Source: CAWBOY01 sp963790585 (lineage in GTDB: Bacteria > Planctomycetota > Planctomycetia > Gemmatales > Gemmataceae). From it: DNA of 64,000 nt. Made by a program: the position numbers and the translations under genes. The notes beneath the pieces were generated by a model. That model saw only the letters and a list, made by a program, of their open reading frames with translations, ran no database searches and was not told the DNA's origin. Location: assembly GCA_963790585.1 (NCBI GenBank), contig CAWBOY010000009.1, forward strand, positions 124,001 through 188,000, read 5' to 3'. Positions 8,675-21,700 of this stretch are shown here, one piece after another; position 1 is the first letter of the stretch, and every line of letters begins with the position of its first letter.

Positions 8675-10134
8675 CTACCGCGACGACCGGATCAGTCCCG
8701 CCCGAAGGCCCGCTGCCAGCTCCGCTTGCACGTAAGCCGCCTCCACGCGGCCCAATTGCCAGTACGCATCCGACAGCGACTGCCGAAGCTCCTGATTGCT
8801 CTTGAGAAAAGGCTCCGCTGATTCCAAATCGGTAATCGTCTCCTGCCAGCGTTCGAGTCGTCTTAGAATCTGCCCGCGCGTGTCGCGGAAATGAGGCTCC
8901 TTGGGCCAACGTTTCACGAGATAATTCATCAGTTCGAGCGCTGTCTCTCGATACGAATCGTTATTGGTCGCCAATAAATAAGCCAAATTATTGGCCACGA
9001 GCGCGAGCGGGGGATTGCGCTCCAAAGCTGAGGTCAGTCGGCTGCGGGCGTCGTCCCGCGCTGCTCTCGAATCGCTTTGATGGCGAGCAACAATTGGATG
9101 GAGGGCTCGACGCTCTCCTGTGCCGCGGCCTGTTGCAGCGCCCGGGCAACCGCCTCAGCGTTTTTATACGACGGCCGCACCCATTCGTAGAGCATGCGCA
9201 GGAAATAGGGATGCAACGGGTCGTGGCTCAGACCCTCATCCAATAAGCGCACTCGGTCGAGCTGCGACAGCTCGTCCTTTGACTGGGCCTCGACGAGAAC
9301 ATTGACATAAGCTTGAGCCAAGGGAGCCCGATACGCAGGCAGCGGATCGCTTTTCCAGCCTTCTTTCAATATCTCCAATGCCTCGCGCGTCCCTCCACGA
9401 GCCAGCGTCGCCTCGGCCAGGCGAATGCGCGCCTGCGCGTTTTTCGCGTACACCGTCGTCACGTCTCGATAGTAGGAAACCGCCCGGTCCGCCCATGATC
9501 CCCTGGTTGTTTCCGATTTCTCATCGGGAATGCGCGAGAGCAACAGCGCGAGCGCCTCGCGCCTGGTGACGGCGGCCAGGAGATGTGTTCGAGCTTCTTC
9601 CAACCGATTGAGGCGAAAATAAAGTTCGCCCAGCCTGGCATGGGCGTCGACGTTCTCAGGTTCGATCCGCAGAGCCATTAGCAGATGCTGCTCCGCTTCT
9701 TGAATCTGCTGTTTCGTCGGCGTATTGGAGGCGAGCCGCTCGTCCGCGAGGGCCAAATGCGCCGGCACATAGCCCTGCTCGCCGTCCAACGGCGCGAGGC
9801 GTCGAAAAAGCATGGCCGCAAGCCCGGTTTGACCAAGTTTTTGGTAGCTTACGGCCAGCAATAATTGATAATCCGGGCGATTGGTATGAGCCTCCGTCAA
9901 GCGTCGAAAATACAGGTTGGCCGCTTGGAGGTTTTGCTTCTCCAATGCCTCGATGCCAAGTTGAACATAGCGCGCCTGATAATTCGTCGGAAAAAACAGC
10001 CAGAAAACGGCGACGGTAGAGGAGCCCAGCAACGCGACCAGCGCCGGCGCACCGAAGAGAAAGCAGCGCCAATAGCGCGTGTACAGCCAGACGCGAATAC
10101 AGATCTCGCATCGATTCACGAGCGGCGCTTTCAT
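8675..10134 (-). CDS. membrane-anchored TPR protein, exosortase-linked (frame-interrupted)
   Basis: ATG at 10134 overlaps the exosortase stop (ATGA), so it is translationally coupled to that gene. The protein has an N-terminal transmembrane helix (about residues 25-45) and then a run of TPR-like helical pairs such as ANLYFRRLTEAHTNRPDYQL, AEQHLLMALRIEPENVDAHA and ARIRLAEATLARGGTREALE. The frame stops after IREQRGTTPAAD, while the neighbouring frame gives DDARSRLTSALERNPPLALV and continues with further TPR sequence to 8675. One missing G in a GGG run near 9055 reconciles them, giving about 485 residues. It is probably a scaffold in envelope protein sorting or polysaccharide export. Confidence 0.72.
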
Positions 10135-11909
10135 CGCTTGGCCTCCGCCGACATCAATTGCGGCACAATGCAGCCGCAAAACGACTTGTACAGATCGCGG
10201 ATTTGCCGGGTCTCTATTTCTGCCAAAGGCCGGGCGTTGACGGTGACCACCTGCAATTGATAAAGCGGCTCGGTCCGCGCCTGTCTCCGTGGCAACGGAA
10301 ATCGACCACTAATAAATTCGAGCGCGTTCAAAGGCGGTGCCTCGGCCGCCCAACGGCCCTGAGCGTCGACGAGGCCAAAGCGCAATGTACCCTCCTGCCC
10401 GACCGCATCGGTCATCAGGATGTCGACCACGGTTTGAGTCGCGTCTTGCTCGTCGCGTCCGACCGAGCGCGTCTGTATGGTCCATCCTTGACTTTGATAA
10501 CAGACCGACAAATCGTGCCAACCAAAAAATGGATAATCGATCGCAACGACAGCTCGCAACGATCCGTGCCGATAGAGCCAACTTTGGGAATGTTCGCCTT
10601 CTGTTCGATGCCGATCCCGCTCGTCGGCCTGGAGTTGAGCGCGGTCCCAACCGGCCAAAGTAGCAGGCAAGGATAACGAAACTACGGGACTGCCCTGGAA
10701 AAACGGTCCCTTGGCTTGATCGCGGTAGAGACATAACCCCTCCACGGCCAAGAGCAGGCAAAGACATACAGGGGCCGGCCATTTCGCTAACCAACTATTT
10801 CGCGTCAAGACAAACATTGTGGGATTGGCAGGCTCAGAGACTGTCCCATAAGCCCCTCGGCCCGGTACTCCGGGGAGAGGGGTTGGGGTGAGCGCGTCGA
10901 GTTTCCCCAGATTTTGCCCCCTCACCCCCGGCCCCTCTCCCCCGAGTACGGGGGCGAGGGGAGGCGCATGGGACAGTCTCTCAGCCTCGATTTCGCTGTT
11001 CGTCTCAAACGCCTCTTCGAGCCAGGCGCCCACATCTTCTGTCAATGCCATGTCACCAATCGCGGAATAAAGCATTTTGACTGACTTGGATTGGTGGATC
11101 GGAATGCCCTTCCCAAAAAAGCAAAGCAACTGGTCCTGGCTGAACAAAAGAGATAGAAAAAGGGCAAAACAGGTCAAGCCCACAACCGTATGAGGCCAAC
11201 CCTCGCTCCAATCGACACTCCACCCGGCAAATGCGACTCCTATCGACACCAGGCGAAGAACATTGCACAGAAACACGAAGAAAGCGGACGCGGCCACGAG
11301 CAATAGAACATGCCAGCCCGGCCGTCGTAAGTAGAATCCAAGAAAAAGGCTCAGCGCCAGACCGGGAAGAAGCGAATTCATGCCGCTACACGCTTGATCG
11401 ACCAATAGTTGTTTGCCCGGCAGCTCCAATACATTGCCGCTCCGCAGATGTGCCACGTAGAGCAAATCCATCGTCTTGCTGGCCAACACGGTTGACCACG
11501 ATTGGCACTGATTTATGAGGAGTTGATCCCATTTGAGCGGCGGTGGAATAATCAGTAGCAGCAGCAACAGACTAGGATACGACGCGCACCGCAGCGACAA
11601 GCCGCCGACCCCGCCGGCGAGACCGGGGAGAAGAATCACAAAAGAAATAGCGGCCAACCAGGGCGACGGCAGGGCGACGGCGCACGCCATGACGAGAAAT
11701 GCGATGACCGCAAGCGTTCTTGACACTGCGGTTTTATCCGGCTCAAGCGGCCCCAAATTCCGCAGCCGATCCAAAAACAAGACAATGGCCGCGATGCACG
11801 CCAGCGGAAAGAATTGATAATGCTCTCGATGCCACAAATCGACAGCCAGCAAGGTCAACAGCGGGCCATAGGCCAAAACCACAAGGGCGAGAGCGACACC
11901 GATAGACAT
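10131..11909 (-). CDS. exosortase with fused EpsI-like C-terminal domain
   Basis: This multi-spanning membrane protein is the transpeptidase-like enzyme that processes PEP-CTERM proteins. The N-terminal half has about eight transmembrane helices and the catalytic residues: Cys in VDQACSGMNSLLPG, Arg in FLCNVLRLVSIGVA and His in GWPHTVVGLTCF. The C-terminal third (AGWDRAQLQADERD..., YPFFGWHDLSVCYQSQGW) resembles the EpsI-type domain and follows a further membrane helix. Between the domains lies an in-frame insertion derived from a palindromic repeat (10831-10986). The start is set at ATG 11909; GTG at 11930 is an alternative. A PEP-CTERM gene lies just upstream, fitting substrate and enzyme together. 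Confidence 0.85.
   Translation of the reverse strand: MSIGVALALVVLAYGPLLTLLAVDLWHREHYQFFPLACIAAIVLFLDRLRNLGPLEPDKTAVSRTLAVIAFLVMACAVALPSPWLAAISFVILLPGLAGGVGGLSLRCASYPSLLLLLLIIPPPLKWDQLLINQCQSWSTVLASKTMDLLYVAHLRSGNVLELPGKQLLVDQACSGMNSLLPGLALSLFLGFYLRRPGWHVLLLVAASAFFVFLCNVLRLVSIGVAFAGWSVDWSEGWPHTVVGLTCFALFLSLLFSQDQLLCFFGKGIPIHQSKSVKMLYSAIGDMALTEDVGAWLEEAFETNSEIEAERLSHAPPLAPVLGGEGPGVRGQNLGKLDALTPTPLPGVPGRGAYGTVSEPANPTMFVLTRNSWLAKWPAPVCLCLLLAVEGLCLYRDQAKGPFFQGSPVVSLSLPATLAGWDRAQLQADERDRHRTEGEHSQSWLYRHGSLRAVVAIDYPFFGWHDLSVCYQSQGWTIQTRSVGRDEQDATQTVVDILMTDAVGQEGTLRFGLVDAQGRWAAEAPPLNALEFISGRFPLPRRQARTEPLYQLQVVTVNARPLAEIETRQIRDLYKSFCGCIVPQLMSAEAKR
10831..10986. repeat. palindromic element inserted in the exosortase coding sequence
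   Basis: GGCTCAGAGACTGTCCCAT at 10831-10849 pairs with ATGGGACAGTCTCTCAGCC at 10968-10986, with one mismatch in 19. Between them lie GAGAGGGGTTGGGGTGAG and CTCACCCCCGGCCCCTCTCC, the arms of the family seen at 5500-5597. The element keeps the exosortase frame open and encodes a proline/glycine-rich linker (LAPVLGGEGPGVRG...LTPTPLPG). Confidence 0.85.
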
Positions 11910-11948
11910 TCTTTTACTCGAAATGCACACGGATGCTCACCAGCTCTA

Positions 11949-11993
11949 AGCGCAAGCGCGGGGTTCTTTTACTAAAAGCCCCGCGCTTGCGCT
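11949..11993. terminator. strong hairpin between PEP-CTERM and exosortase genes
   Basis: AGCGCAAGCGCGGGG (11949-11963) and CCCCGCGCTTGCGCT (11979-11993) form a perfect 15-bp stem around a 15-base loop containing TTCTTTTACTAAAAG. It follows the PEP-CTERM gene, so it may terminate or attenuate transcription into the exosortase gene. The flanks also pair partly, suggesting a dispersed repeat. There is no long U tract. Confidence 0.6.
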
Positions 11994-12029
11994 CGGGGCT
12001 GATGAGTGAGCGCCAAAATGCGACACCCT

Positions 12030-12728
12030 CTAACACGTAGCGGATTCGACGACGGCCGCCTTCTTCCGGTTTGCGGTGTAATAAAACAGCGCGACACCGC
12101 CGAACGCCGCCAGAATCACGGAAGATGGCTCCGGAACGCCAGCGGCGATGATCACGGAGGCGGCCGTTGACGTGTAGCCGACAGTGGAGGAGTTATTGTC
12201 AAGGAAATTGGAATTCGACGTCAGCGCGATGCTAAACGAGTCTCCAGGGGTAGCGCCGAGGGCCGCCTGAAATTGCACAGTCGCCAAAAGAAAGTTACTG
12301 CCAGGCGTGATCGTCGTATAGCCGGGGCCAGTATTTCCGTCGTTTGAATCGCCTCCGCTAATCGTATCGTTGCTGGTATTCACGCTTGTCGGCGTGTTAA
12401 AGAAGGTGACCCCCAAGTCCTGATCGAAGCTATTGCCGGTAAAAACATAATTGGAGTTTGACAAAAAATCGGGTTGAGACGAAGTGAACTGAAGAGTCGA
12501 GCTGCCCGTGGTCGTCGTGATTTGCAATTGCAGATTATTTATGATGGCCAGGTTATCGCCAGATGGGTTGTTACTCGACACATAGAAATCAACTGTGCCA
12601 ACACTGTTGGACGCCACGGACGCGCTGCCGCCGGTGATGACCAAATCGGCATAGGCGGACGATGTCATCGTCAGATACAGCACCGAGGCCGGCAACAACC
12701 CGCGAGCGCGGCGAAGGAATCGTTTCAT
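12030..12728 (-). CDS. PEP-CTERM sorting-domain protein
   Basis: The 232-residue protein has a signal peptide (MKRFLRRARGLLPASVLYLT...AYA) and a Ser/Thr/Asn-rich beta-type body. It ends in the exosortase sorting signal: VPEPSS, a hydrophobic helix (VILAAFGGVALFYYTA), then the basic stop NRKK and a short tail AAVVESATC longer than usual. It should be exported, cleaved by the neighbouring exosortase and released or attached at the surface. ATG at 12728 overlaps the stop of the giant adhesin gene (ATGA), so both are made from one message. Confidence 0.88.
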   Translation of the reverse strand: MKRFLRRARGLLPASVLYLTMTSSAYADLVITGGSASVASNSVGTVDFYVSSNNPSGDNLAIINNLQLQITTTTGSSTLQFTSSQPDFLSNSNYVFTGNSFDQDLGVTFFNTPTSVNTSNDTISGGDSNDGNTGPGYTTITPGSNFLLATVQFQAALGATPGDSFSIALTSNSNFLDNNSSTVGYTSTAASVIIAAGVPEPSSVILAAFGGVALFYYTANRKKAAVVESATC

Positions 12729-15700
12729 ATTGGGTATTCCTGATTGCTTAAGCCACCAATAAATTTCAGATCATTAAGAACGCCGGCTCGGTCGGCTATT
12801 CTACCGGCGATTGTGAGAGAATCCTCAAAGAAAACGCTGTCGGCGAGGCTGGATCCAAGTACGGCATCGGCCAGTTCTGGATTCAACGACCAATAACTTG
12901 GCGACGGGAACGATACGCTGTCGGTGGGCAACAATTCCCAAAGAGCGATCCGCGCAACTGTAGCGCTTTGTAGAAAGGAAATAGCGCTTATTGCTGTCAT
13001 TTGATTGCCGCCCAGCGCCCCGATACCCTGCTGAAGAATGTCTCCACTGGACGGACTGTCTTGACTGCGCAGATTTTGTGGCAGCAGCGTTACATCCCCG
13101 GCTGTCGGCCGGCGACGTTCGCCCAGGCCCAAACTCACATCCATCAAGTCGCCTGCCTGGCTGTTATCTGCCAGCCCGACGACGTGGCCCATCTCATGTT
13201 CCAAAACGGTCAGGAGATCCACGCGACCGGCCGCTATACCCGTCCGCGAAGCGTCATTCACGCTCCAGCCATAACCGGCCGCCGTCGAGCTGATCCAGAT
13301 GACACCTGGAGTCTCGTAACCCAGGATATTGCTGCCGAGATTGCTTACGTGGATCTGGACCTGTTGTAACTCCTGTAACTCGACCGAATTTAGGCCGGCA
13401 GCCTTCCACGCCGCCAAGGCCGTCGGCACGAGCGCCTGCACTTGAGCGTCCGAAATCGCGGCGACGTTACAGGAGCCAGCGCCGCCAGCAAACAACTGAA
13501 ACTGTGGGAAGCTTGTGGGAGCCGTTGCGCCAACCGTGTTGTTCTTACTATTCGCGTTGTAAGCCGTATTCACCTCCAATAAGTCCGTCGTATTTACCGT
13601 GCCATCGCCGTTTACATCGGCATTTAACAACGTGCCCGATGTGCCTCTGGCGGCATTGACAATGTACATATCCGTACCCGCGGTACCCACGGGACCCGTG
13701 ACCGTCCCATCACCATTGACATCTCCCAGGAGTCGGAAGAACGGCAGCCATTTCGTTTGGTTCGCCGACGGATTTGCCGTAGGATCGATGCCAAGCGCGA
13801 ACCAGCCATCGCCGAAGGCAGTCGTCGGGCTGCCAGTACCGGAGACCCCATTCTCCGTGAGCAAGCTCGTGATGCCGTTCGCGCCGAAGTCAATGGAGAG
13901 TTCCGAGCCCGACGACGAGCCCGTGAATGTAACTTTGCCACTTAGAGCGACGCTGCCTTTGGATGTGCTGCCCGCCGAAAGATTTTCGCCGTACCACAAC
14001 AGCTCGACATAGGAACCCAGCTGCGCGCCAGCCACGCCGGCAGCCAAACTTTGCATGGCGGCATTGGACCCGGGCTGATTGAAAATGACATCAAGGTAGC
14101 GCACATACGGCGCTCGGCTATGCCTTTCTCCACCGTCAAGGTCGCGATCAACGGAGCGGAATAGGTGATATTGGAGAAGGACGCATCCGGATTCGCCGCC
14201 GCCTGCGTGACCGATTGATCGTCAATTCCGATGCTGAAAAAGCTGTAGGTATGAGCCTGGCCGTCCGCCAGGGCGTTGTACGTTGTAGTACCGGTATACA
14301 CACCGTTGCCGTTGGGTGAACCGGCGCTTTGCGTTGCTATCAGTTGGCCTGCGCCGCTATCGACCTTGGCAAACACCTCCACAGTGACAATTTTGCCCGA
14401 CGGAGATCCAGAGTTCTGATCCGGGTCGGCTCCTGCCCAGTTGAGCGTGAACACGCCGTTACTGTAAGACGATGGCGTCAATCCGCTAAAGCTCGACGCG
14501 TTGAACGGCGACCAGGAATAACTCGGGCTCGCCGCCAGCACATGAGTCACCGGCGGGTTCAGATCCGGTACAAAGGTGGTCGCCTCTATGTTGGTCTTAC
14601 TTTCGACGGGACCGGAGGCCTCATTGATGATGCTATAGAACGCATACGTATTCCGATCTTGAGCGCTGAAGGTGAAGTTAATCGAGCTTGAAAATGTCCC
14701 TATCGTCTGGGTCTGAGATCTTACGAAAGGTGTGTTATCCACGGAGACATAGAGATCGACCGAGGTAATTGTGTCGTTCGAGGGATCGGTCAGTGTCACC
14801 GGTATTGTGAATGTATCACTCACCTGCTTCGCCGCTAGTGTGCCGACATGCGAGGTCGGGGGTGGTCCGACGACAACCAAACTCAGATTCGACTCGTTGC
14901 TCTGCTCATTGAGCACCAGGCCGGTGGCCACGCTGAAGAAGTTCTTCACACTAAAAACGCCAGCGCTAGAGGCAAAGCGAAGGAGCTGATATTGATCGTG
15001 CGCTTGGGGTACAAAACCGTTGATGAGGGTGGCATTCAACGTGCCGCCGAGTGTGGCCGCGCCGTCAATGGCGAGGTGATCGTAATTGGTTCCGGGGCCT
15101 GTGTTCCCGCCAACTTTTTCGTTGAGGGTGCCACTGCTCGTTTGCGTGTATGTGCCAGTGATCGTGATCTCACCGGGAGCGACGCTCGTCCCCGGCTCGA
15201 CGATGGCGCCGTTGGATAGGTTGCCGCTGATGGTACCCGTTCCGAAAAGCGTACCACCTTGCAGAGTGACAGTCGGCGATGCCGCGAGAGTTCCGCCGGC
15301 GACGAGAGTTGTCGTTCCGCTCGCTTGCGTATACGTTCCGCCTATATTGAGCGATGTCGATACGCCGGTGGCATCGACTGTGATGCTTCCTTGGTTCGTA
15401 AGCGTGCCGGAGGTCGTTAGTTGACTTCCATCAAGAAGCGTGAGAAAACCTGTATTGGCATTGGTATTGAAATTTGCGAGCCCATTGTTGCCGGATTGAT
15501 CGACGATGGCCGCCGATGGACCGTCGAGAGTCAGGATAGCTGCGTTTGTTTGGATGTTGGCGCCTGTAATTTGCAGAATGCCTTTGAGATCGTACGACCC
15601 GCCAGTGAGGGTTGTTCCCGACAGGTTGGAGAAGCCGCCTTCAAGGGAGAGTTCACCGGCGTTGACGTTGAGCGTACCAGAATTCGTAAACGAAACGCTG

Positions 15701-18700
15701 GTAAATTGCGCCGTTCCGGTTCCCTGGTCGGTGAAGGTGCCGATGTTGCTAAATGTGTTAGGCCCGCCCTCGCCCGCCAAGATGAGAGCGCTGGCGCTGT
15801 TTGCTGTAAAGCTGCCACTATTCACGAGTGTGGCGTTGAGCACGTACAGCGTGCCAGAGGTCCAGGTGGCGGCTCCCTGGTTGTCCAGCTCCTGGTTCAG
15901 CAACACGGTGCCGTTTATATTCATCGTGGCGGAGCTACCGACGACGACCTTGCCGGTGCCGCCCATCTCGCCGCCAGTCCATGTCAAAGCGCTGCTGACC
16001 GTGACTGTGCCAGGGCAAGCCAACGTACCGCCGCTGAATGTGAGAGTGCCGATGGAGGTGGTGCCGTTCACGGTTATCGTGCCGAGTTCGAGATCGAGCA
16101 ACGACGCCGATAGCGTTCCGCCGACTGTGAAGTTGGCGCCATGGATTGTCACGCTTCCTGTTGTCGTGATGCTTCCGCCGTAGGTTGTCGTGCCGAAAAA
16201 GACGCCCAAATTGCCGTTTCCAGTAATCGTCGCTGTCGAACGGAAGGTGTGGTCGCTCTCCAACCAGAGGGTCGCGCCGCTGGCGACGGCGAAACTTCCG
16301 CTATGCGTGCCGCCGGCCAGCAGACTCAGTGTGCCGGCGTTTACATTCACGGTGCCGGAGTTGTTGAACGATACCCCTACATACGGCGGCAGATAGATGA
16401 ACTGTACCGTACTGGATCCTACCACCGTCATCGTGCCGCTGTTATTGAAGGCGTTCGCGGTGCCGCCCGGAGACGGATAGCCATAGGCACTGAGCACACC
16501 GCTGCTGGTGTCGGCTGTAAAGCTACCGCTATTGTTAATCGTGCCGTTGAACATCCGAATTTCACCGGAAGACCAGGTCGCGGCTCCCTGGTTATCCAAC
16601 TCCTGGTTTAACTGAACGAAGCCGCCGCCCGGATTGATACTCAAGGTGGCCGTGCTGGCGACGACGGCTTTGCCTGTGCCCGACATGGTGCCGCCGGTCC
16701 AGGTCAGCGCACCGCCGATGGTGACAGTGCCGGAGCCAGCGAGGGTGCCACCGCTAAACGTGAACGTGTTGATCGACAGTGCGGTGTTGGCAGTCAATGT
16801 GCCGCCCGAGACCGCTAGAGAGTTCGCCGCGTTCAGGACGGTGGTTCCACTATTGCTCGCACTCAGGGTCGTAGTGCCACCGGCTTGCGTGTAGCCGCCA
16901 TTAGCATTGAAGACCGTTGAACCTCCGGTCGCATCGACCGTGACGCTACCCTGATTGGTGAAAGCGCTCGACGTCGTAAGTTGTGCGCCATCAAGTAGCG
17001 TGAGGCTAGCGGCCGTGCTGTTGGCACTCAAGCTCGTCATTGCGTTCGCGCCGGTCTGATCAACAATTTTCGCGGACGAGCCGTCGAGCGTGATTGTCGC
17101 GGCATTTGTTTGGACATTGGCGCTCGAAAATTGGAGGGTAGCCTTGACGTCGTAGATTCCACCCGTGAGCGTCGTCCCGGCAAAGTTCGTGAAACCGCCT
17201 TCCAAAGAAAGTGTGCCGGCGTTGACGTTGAGTGTACCAGAGTTCGTAAAGAAGACGTCGGTTAGCTGGGTTGTACCGGTTCCCTGGTCGGTAAACGTGC
17301 CGGTGTTGCTAAAGGTATTGGTCCCGGCGGTGCCGGTCATGTTGAGCGAGCTGGAACTGTTGCCTGTAAAGCTGCCGCTATTCACCAGCGTGCCGTTGGC
17401 CATATTCAGCGTGCCCGACGTCCAGGTCGCGTTTCCCTGATTGTCGAGTTCCTGATCGAGAGCCACGGTGCCGCCTATGTTCATCGTCGCTGAGCTACCG
17501 ACGACAACTTTGCCGCTGCCGGCCATTGTGCCGCCGGTCCAATTTAATGTGCCACTAACGGTTAGCGTTCCGGAGCCGTTGAGCGTGCCGCCGCCAAAGG
17601 TGATATTATTGACTGACACAGGGCTGCCCGCAGCGACTATGCCTCCGGAGTTTGTGATCGAGTTCAGAGCCGCGCCGACATTGAGATTCAGGGTCGTAGC
17701 GGTTGCCAGCGATACGTTAGCTACCGTGCCCAGGGCAGCGGCCTGATTGACGTTCAAAGTGGCATTGCCCGTCAAATTGACTGCCGTGCCGCTTACGAGA
17801 CTTGTAGCCGCGGTTGTGAGAGTCAGTGCACCTGGCCCTTCGACATTCAGCGTGGCCGCATTGCCGCCGTCATTCAAGGCGCCAAGGGTCACGTTGCCGA
17901 CGCCGGTACCGTTGTCGTTTACGTCAATCGTGGACGATGTCGGGAGATAGGTGGTCCCGAAGCTAAAGTTGTAGGCCTGGTTGGTAGGAGTAGGGAGAAA
18001 CGACACGATCTCAAGAGTGGCTCCGGTTCCCAGAGCGAGCGTACCCAGGGTAATCAGATTCGGAGTAGACCCGTTAACCGCGAAGCCGATCGCGGAAGTT
18101 GTATTGGCACCGATGACAAAGTTATTGGAATAGGTGCTGGCGCCGGCCGATGCGTAGAGTTCCACGTCACCGCCACCAACTGTTACGGTGCCGGTGCCGA
18201 GCGCGCCGGGCACATAGGAGATAAGAGCGCCCAAGGGGACGGTCGTGCCGCCGCTATAGGAATTGGTATCGATCAAGTAAACGGCGCCGCTACTACTGGC
18301 TGAATTGAACGCTACCGTCCCGGCCCCATCTTGGATGACGCCAAAGAAGGTGCCGGAACCTGCTACCGTGATCGTCGCGCCTGTGCTATTGCCATTCGTT
18401 ACAACACCGTTGCCGTTGAGAGCGCCGACGGTGTTGTTGAAGCCGTGCAGATCAAGCGTGCCGTTGTCCGTGAGGTTGGAGCTTGCGGAGAATGCCGTAA
18501 CACTCCCTGCCTGAAGCGTGTTGCCGCTGTTGATCGTGGTTGTTCCGCCATACGTATTGTTGCCCGAAAGAGCGACGGTTTGCGTGGCGCCGCTCACAGT
18601 CAAACTGGTCGTCGTACCGGTTATGCTGCCGCTGAACGTGCCGCCGACGTTGACAGTCAACGTAGACGCCGCGCTGCTGGTGACCAAGCCGCTGCCGGTC

Positions 18701-21700
18701 AGGGCGCCAATGGAAGTTGCGTAGCCACCAAGAGTAAGAATGCCGATGTCGCTAACGTTTCCGACAATAGCGGCATTAGAGCCGAATTGAGTGGTGGCAA
18801 TGCTCAAAGAGCCGGCGGATGCCGTGCCGGACAACGCCTCGATCGTGTCGCCGGCCAGGGCCGCGCCAAAAGTGATCGTATAAACGGAAGAGCTATAGCT
18901 GACGGCCACGGAACCGCCGACGCCGCCGATCGAGCTAAGGGCATTAAGGGCCGCCTGCACGACGCTGGGGGCGGCGTTGTAGGCCAACGCAGTCGTAGTT
19001 TGGCCATTGAGCGTCAAAGTAAATGTGCCGCTTGAAGCATTGACGGTGACAGTCTGAACGTCATTGGTGGCGGTACTGCTTCCTGATGTGGAAAGGACAC
19101 CGCCGCTCTGAACTGTTAGGCCGCCATTCACGACGATCGTAGCGGCAGGCGCCACGGTCAAGATGCCGGTGACGCTGATGGAGCCGTTGACTAAAAGCGA
19201 CCCCTGGTTTACTTCGATGATCGATCCCGTGTCGAGTTCGATGGCATGATTACTGTTGGGAATACTGATGGAGCCAGTGCTGTCGGTGCCGAAGTAATCC
19301 TCCTCGATGACGATCGCTGAGCCGCCGGACCCCACATGGATGCCGTCGTTGGTGTTGCCCGAGATAATATTGCGGGAGGCCGCCGTGGGGCCGCCCAGGG
19401 TATTTCCCGTGGCATTGCCTGTGACGAAAATGCCGTCTTCATTGGCGAGCGTCGAGCCGATAAAATTGCCGGCTATCGTGTTGCCCCCGGTACCCGCGCC
19501 ATAGAGCCAGACTCCATAGCTACTCCCAGAGCCATTGTTGATGCCGCCTATGATGTTGCCAGCGCCGGCAGCAGTGCCGCCGATCGTGTTGTTGCTGGCT
19601 GTGTTCCAGATGAGCACACCGGCGGTGCTGAGCGACGGGCCAGATGTGCCGTTGGCATAGGTGCCGATATAGTTGCCTTCGGCAATGTTCCCGGTCACGC
19701 CGCTGCCGTAATAGTCCACATCATAATAGCCATTGGCCGAGATGATGTTTCGAGCGCCGGTGGTCACTCCGCCCAAGATGTTGTTGGCCGCGCCAAAGGA
19801 AAACTCGATGCCCGTGTAGACATTACCGAGGGCTCCCATCCCGTTCCAGGTCGTGCCGATTTCGTTGCCTTCGATCGTGTTGCCAGTCGCGCCGCTGCCA
19901 GTGACGAGCACGCCGCTACCAGTGTTGCCGCTGAGAACGTTGTTGTTGATGATGCAGTTGGAGGCGTTGTTGATCGTTACCCCGTTGCCGCCATCTGCCG
20001 CCGCCGATAGGCCGGTATAGTTCGTGCCGAGGTAATTGGCCTGAATAAGGACGCCCGAGGTATTCGGCCCGGAAATGTTGATGGCGTCGGCGGTGAAGCT
20101 ATCGATCTCCAACCCTTCAACCACGCTGTTTGAACTCTTGATAGCCAAGCCATTCACGCTCGAACCCGCGCTCGCGCCATTCAACTCGACTATGGGACGC
20201 GTGCTATACCCCGGCTCGGTCGTCGCGTTGATGGTGATGGTGTTCGCTATCGTCGGCAGTGCCGAGGCCGGTGAGATCGTGTAAACTCCGGTGCTGGAGT
20301 TGTAGTGGGCATCCATGGTTGGGATATTGAACAAGATATTGAATTGAGCAGGGGCGTTATTGGCGTCAATAATTGCCTGACGCAGCGATCCCACACCGCT
20401 ATCTAATGTATTCGTGACGACATCGTTGAGCGCTGTGAGTGTGACATTGGTCGGATTGAACACCATGGTGAAATTGGGATAGATACCATAAGCGTTCGAG
20501 AAAACTCCCGAAATCGATGCAGCAGTCAGATAAGCAAACGTCTCAGGATAGGTCGGGACGAAGCTATTAATGATGCTGACGGTGACGTTGCCAGCAAGAG
20601 AGGCATTTCCAGAGACGTTGAGATGGCTGAACTGAGTTCCCGGAGTGACCCCGCCGACGTAGATCAACAAATTGCCAGTAGAACTCTGCGTGTAGGTGCC
20701 TGCGATGGCGAACGAGCCCGCCTGGCCGCTGGCGCCGGCCAAGACGGTACCGTTGTTGGTCACGTTGCCCGTGATGGTCGGCACGCCGGCTTGTGAGATC
20801 ACGGAGCTAACGGTAACGCCACTGCTGCCGGTGCCTGACATTACGGCGTTATTAAGACCGGCGAGAGCGCCATCGAAGGTGACATTGTAAACAGTCGAAG
20901 TAGAATTCTGCGATTTGATAGATACCGCAACCGTCCCGCCGATGCCGCCGATCGTGGAAAGGGCGCTCAAGGCCGTCTGGACCTGGGCGGCAGTGCTGCC
21001 CGTCATGAGCGAGCTAGTCGTCGCACCATTGAACTTGATGTTGAAGGTACCGGAGCCGGACGGATAACTGGTCGTAAGAGCCTGTATCTGATCGATGGCT
21101 CCGGTGCCAGCAAGCGTGCCCGCGCTATTGACCGTGACTGGCCCCTTGATGCTGCCGCTGACTGTCAGCTGGCCGCCATTGATGGTCGTGCCTTGACTAT
21201 ATGTGTCAGCACCCGAGAAAATCAGCGTGCCGGTATCTGTCTTAGTTAAGGATCCAGGTCCGACGATAAGGTCCGCGGCTATGCCGCCATAAGTCAATGT
21301 ATTACTTCCGGTGACATCGATGGTACCGCTGCCATAAATCCCGATGCCGCGCTTGCTGTTCAAGGTCATGGTGGACGTCACCTGGAGGGTGCCGCCGAAA
21401 AAGTCGATGAGTCCCGCCGTAGCACTACTTGGAACAGTGCCGAGGCTGCCATCGTTATTGATGCTGAGCGTGCTGCCGGTGTTGATGCCGACGCCGCCGG
21501 TGAAAGTGCTGCTGGTACCGGTTAGAGTCAGGGTGCCGGTGTCTTCCAAGGCGAGGGTGGCGGCGCCAGTGCCATTATTGCCGATAATACCGCCATATGT
21601 GAGATTATTACTACCCGTTACGTCGATGATGCCATTCGTGTTGGCCGCGCCTGTCCCAACGAACATACCCCGCTTACTATTCAAAATGAAGCTAGCCGTA

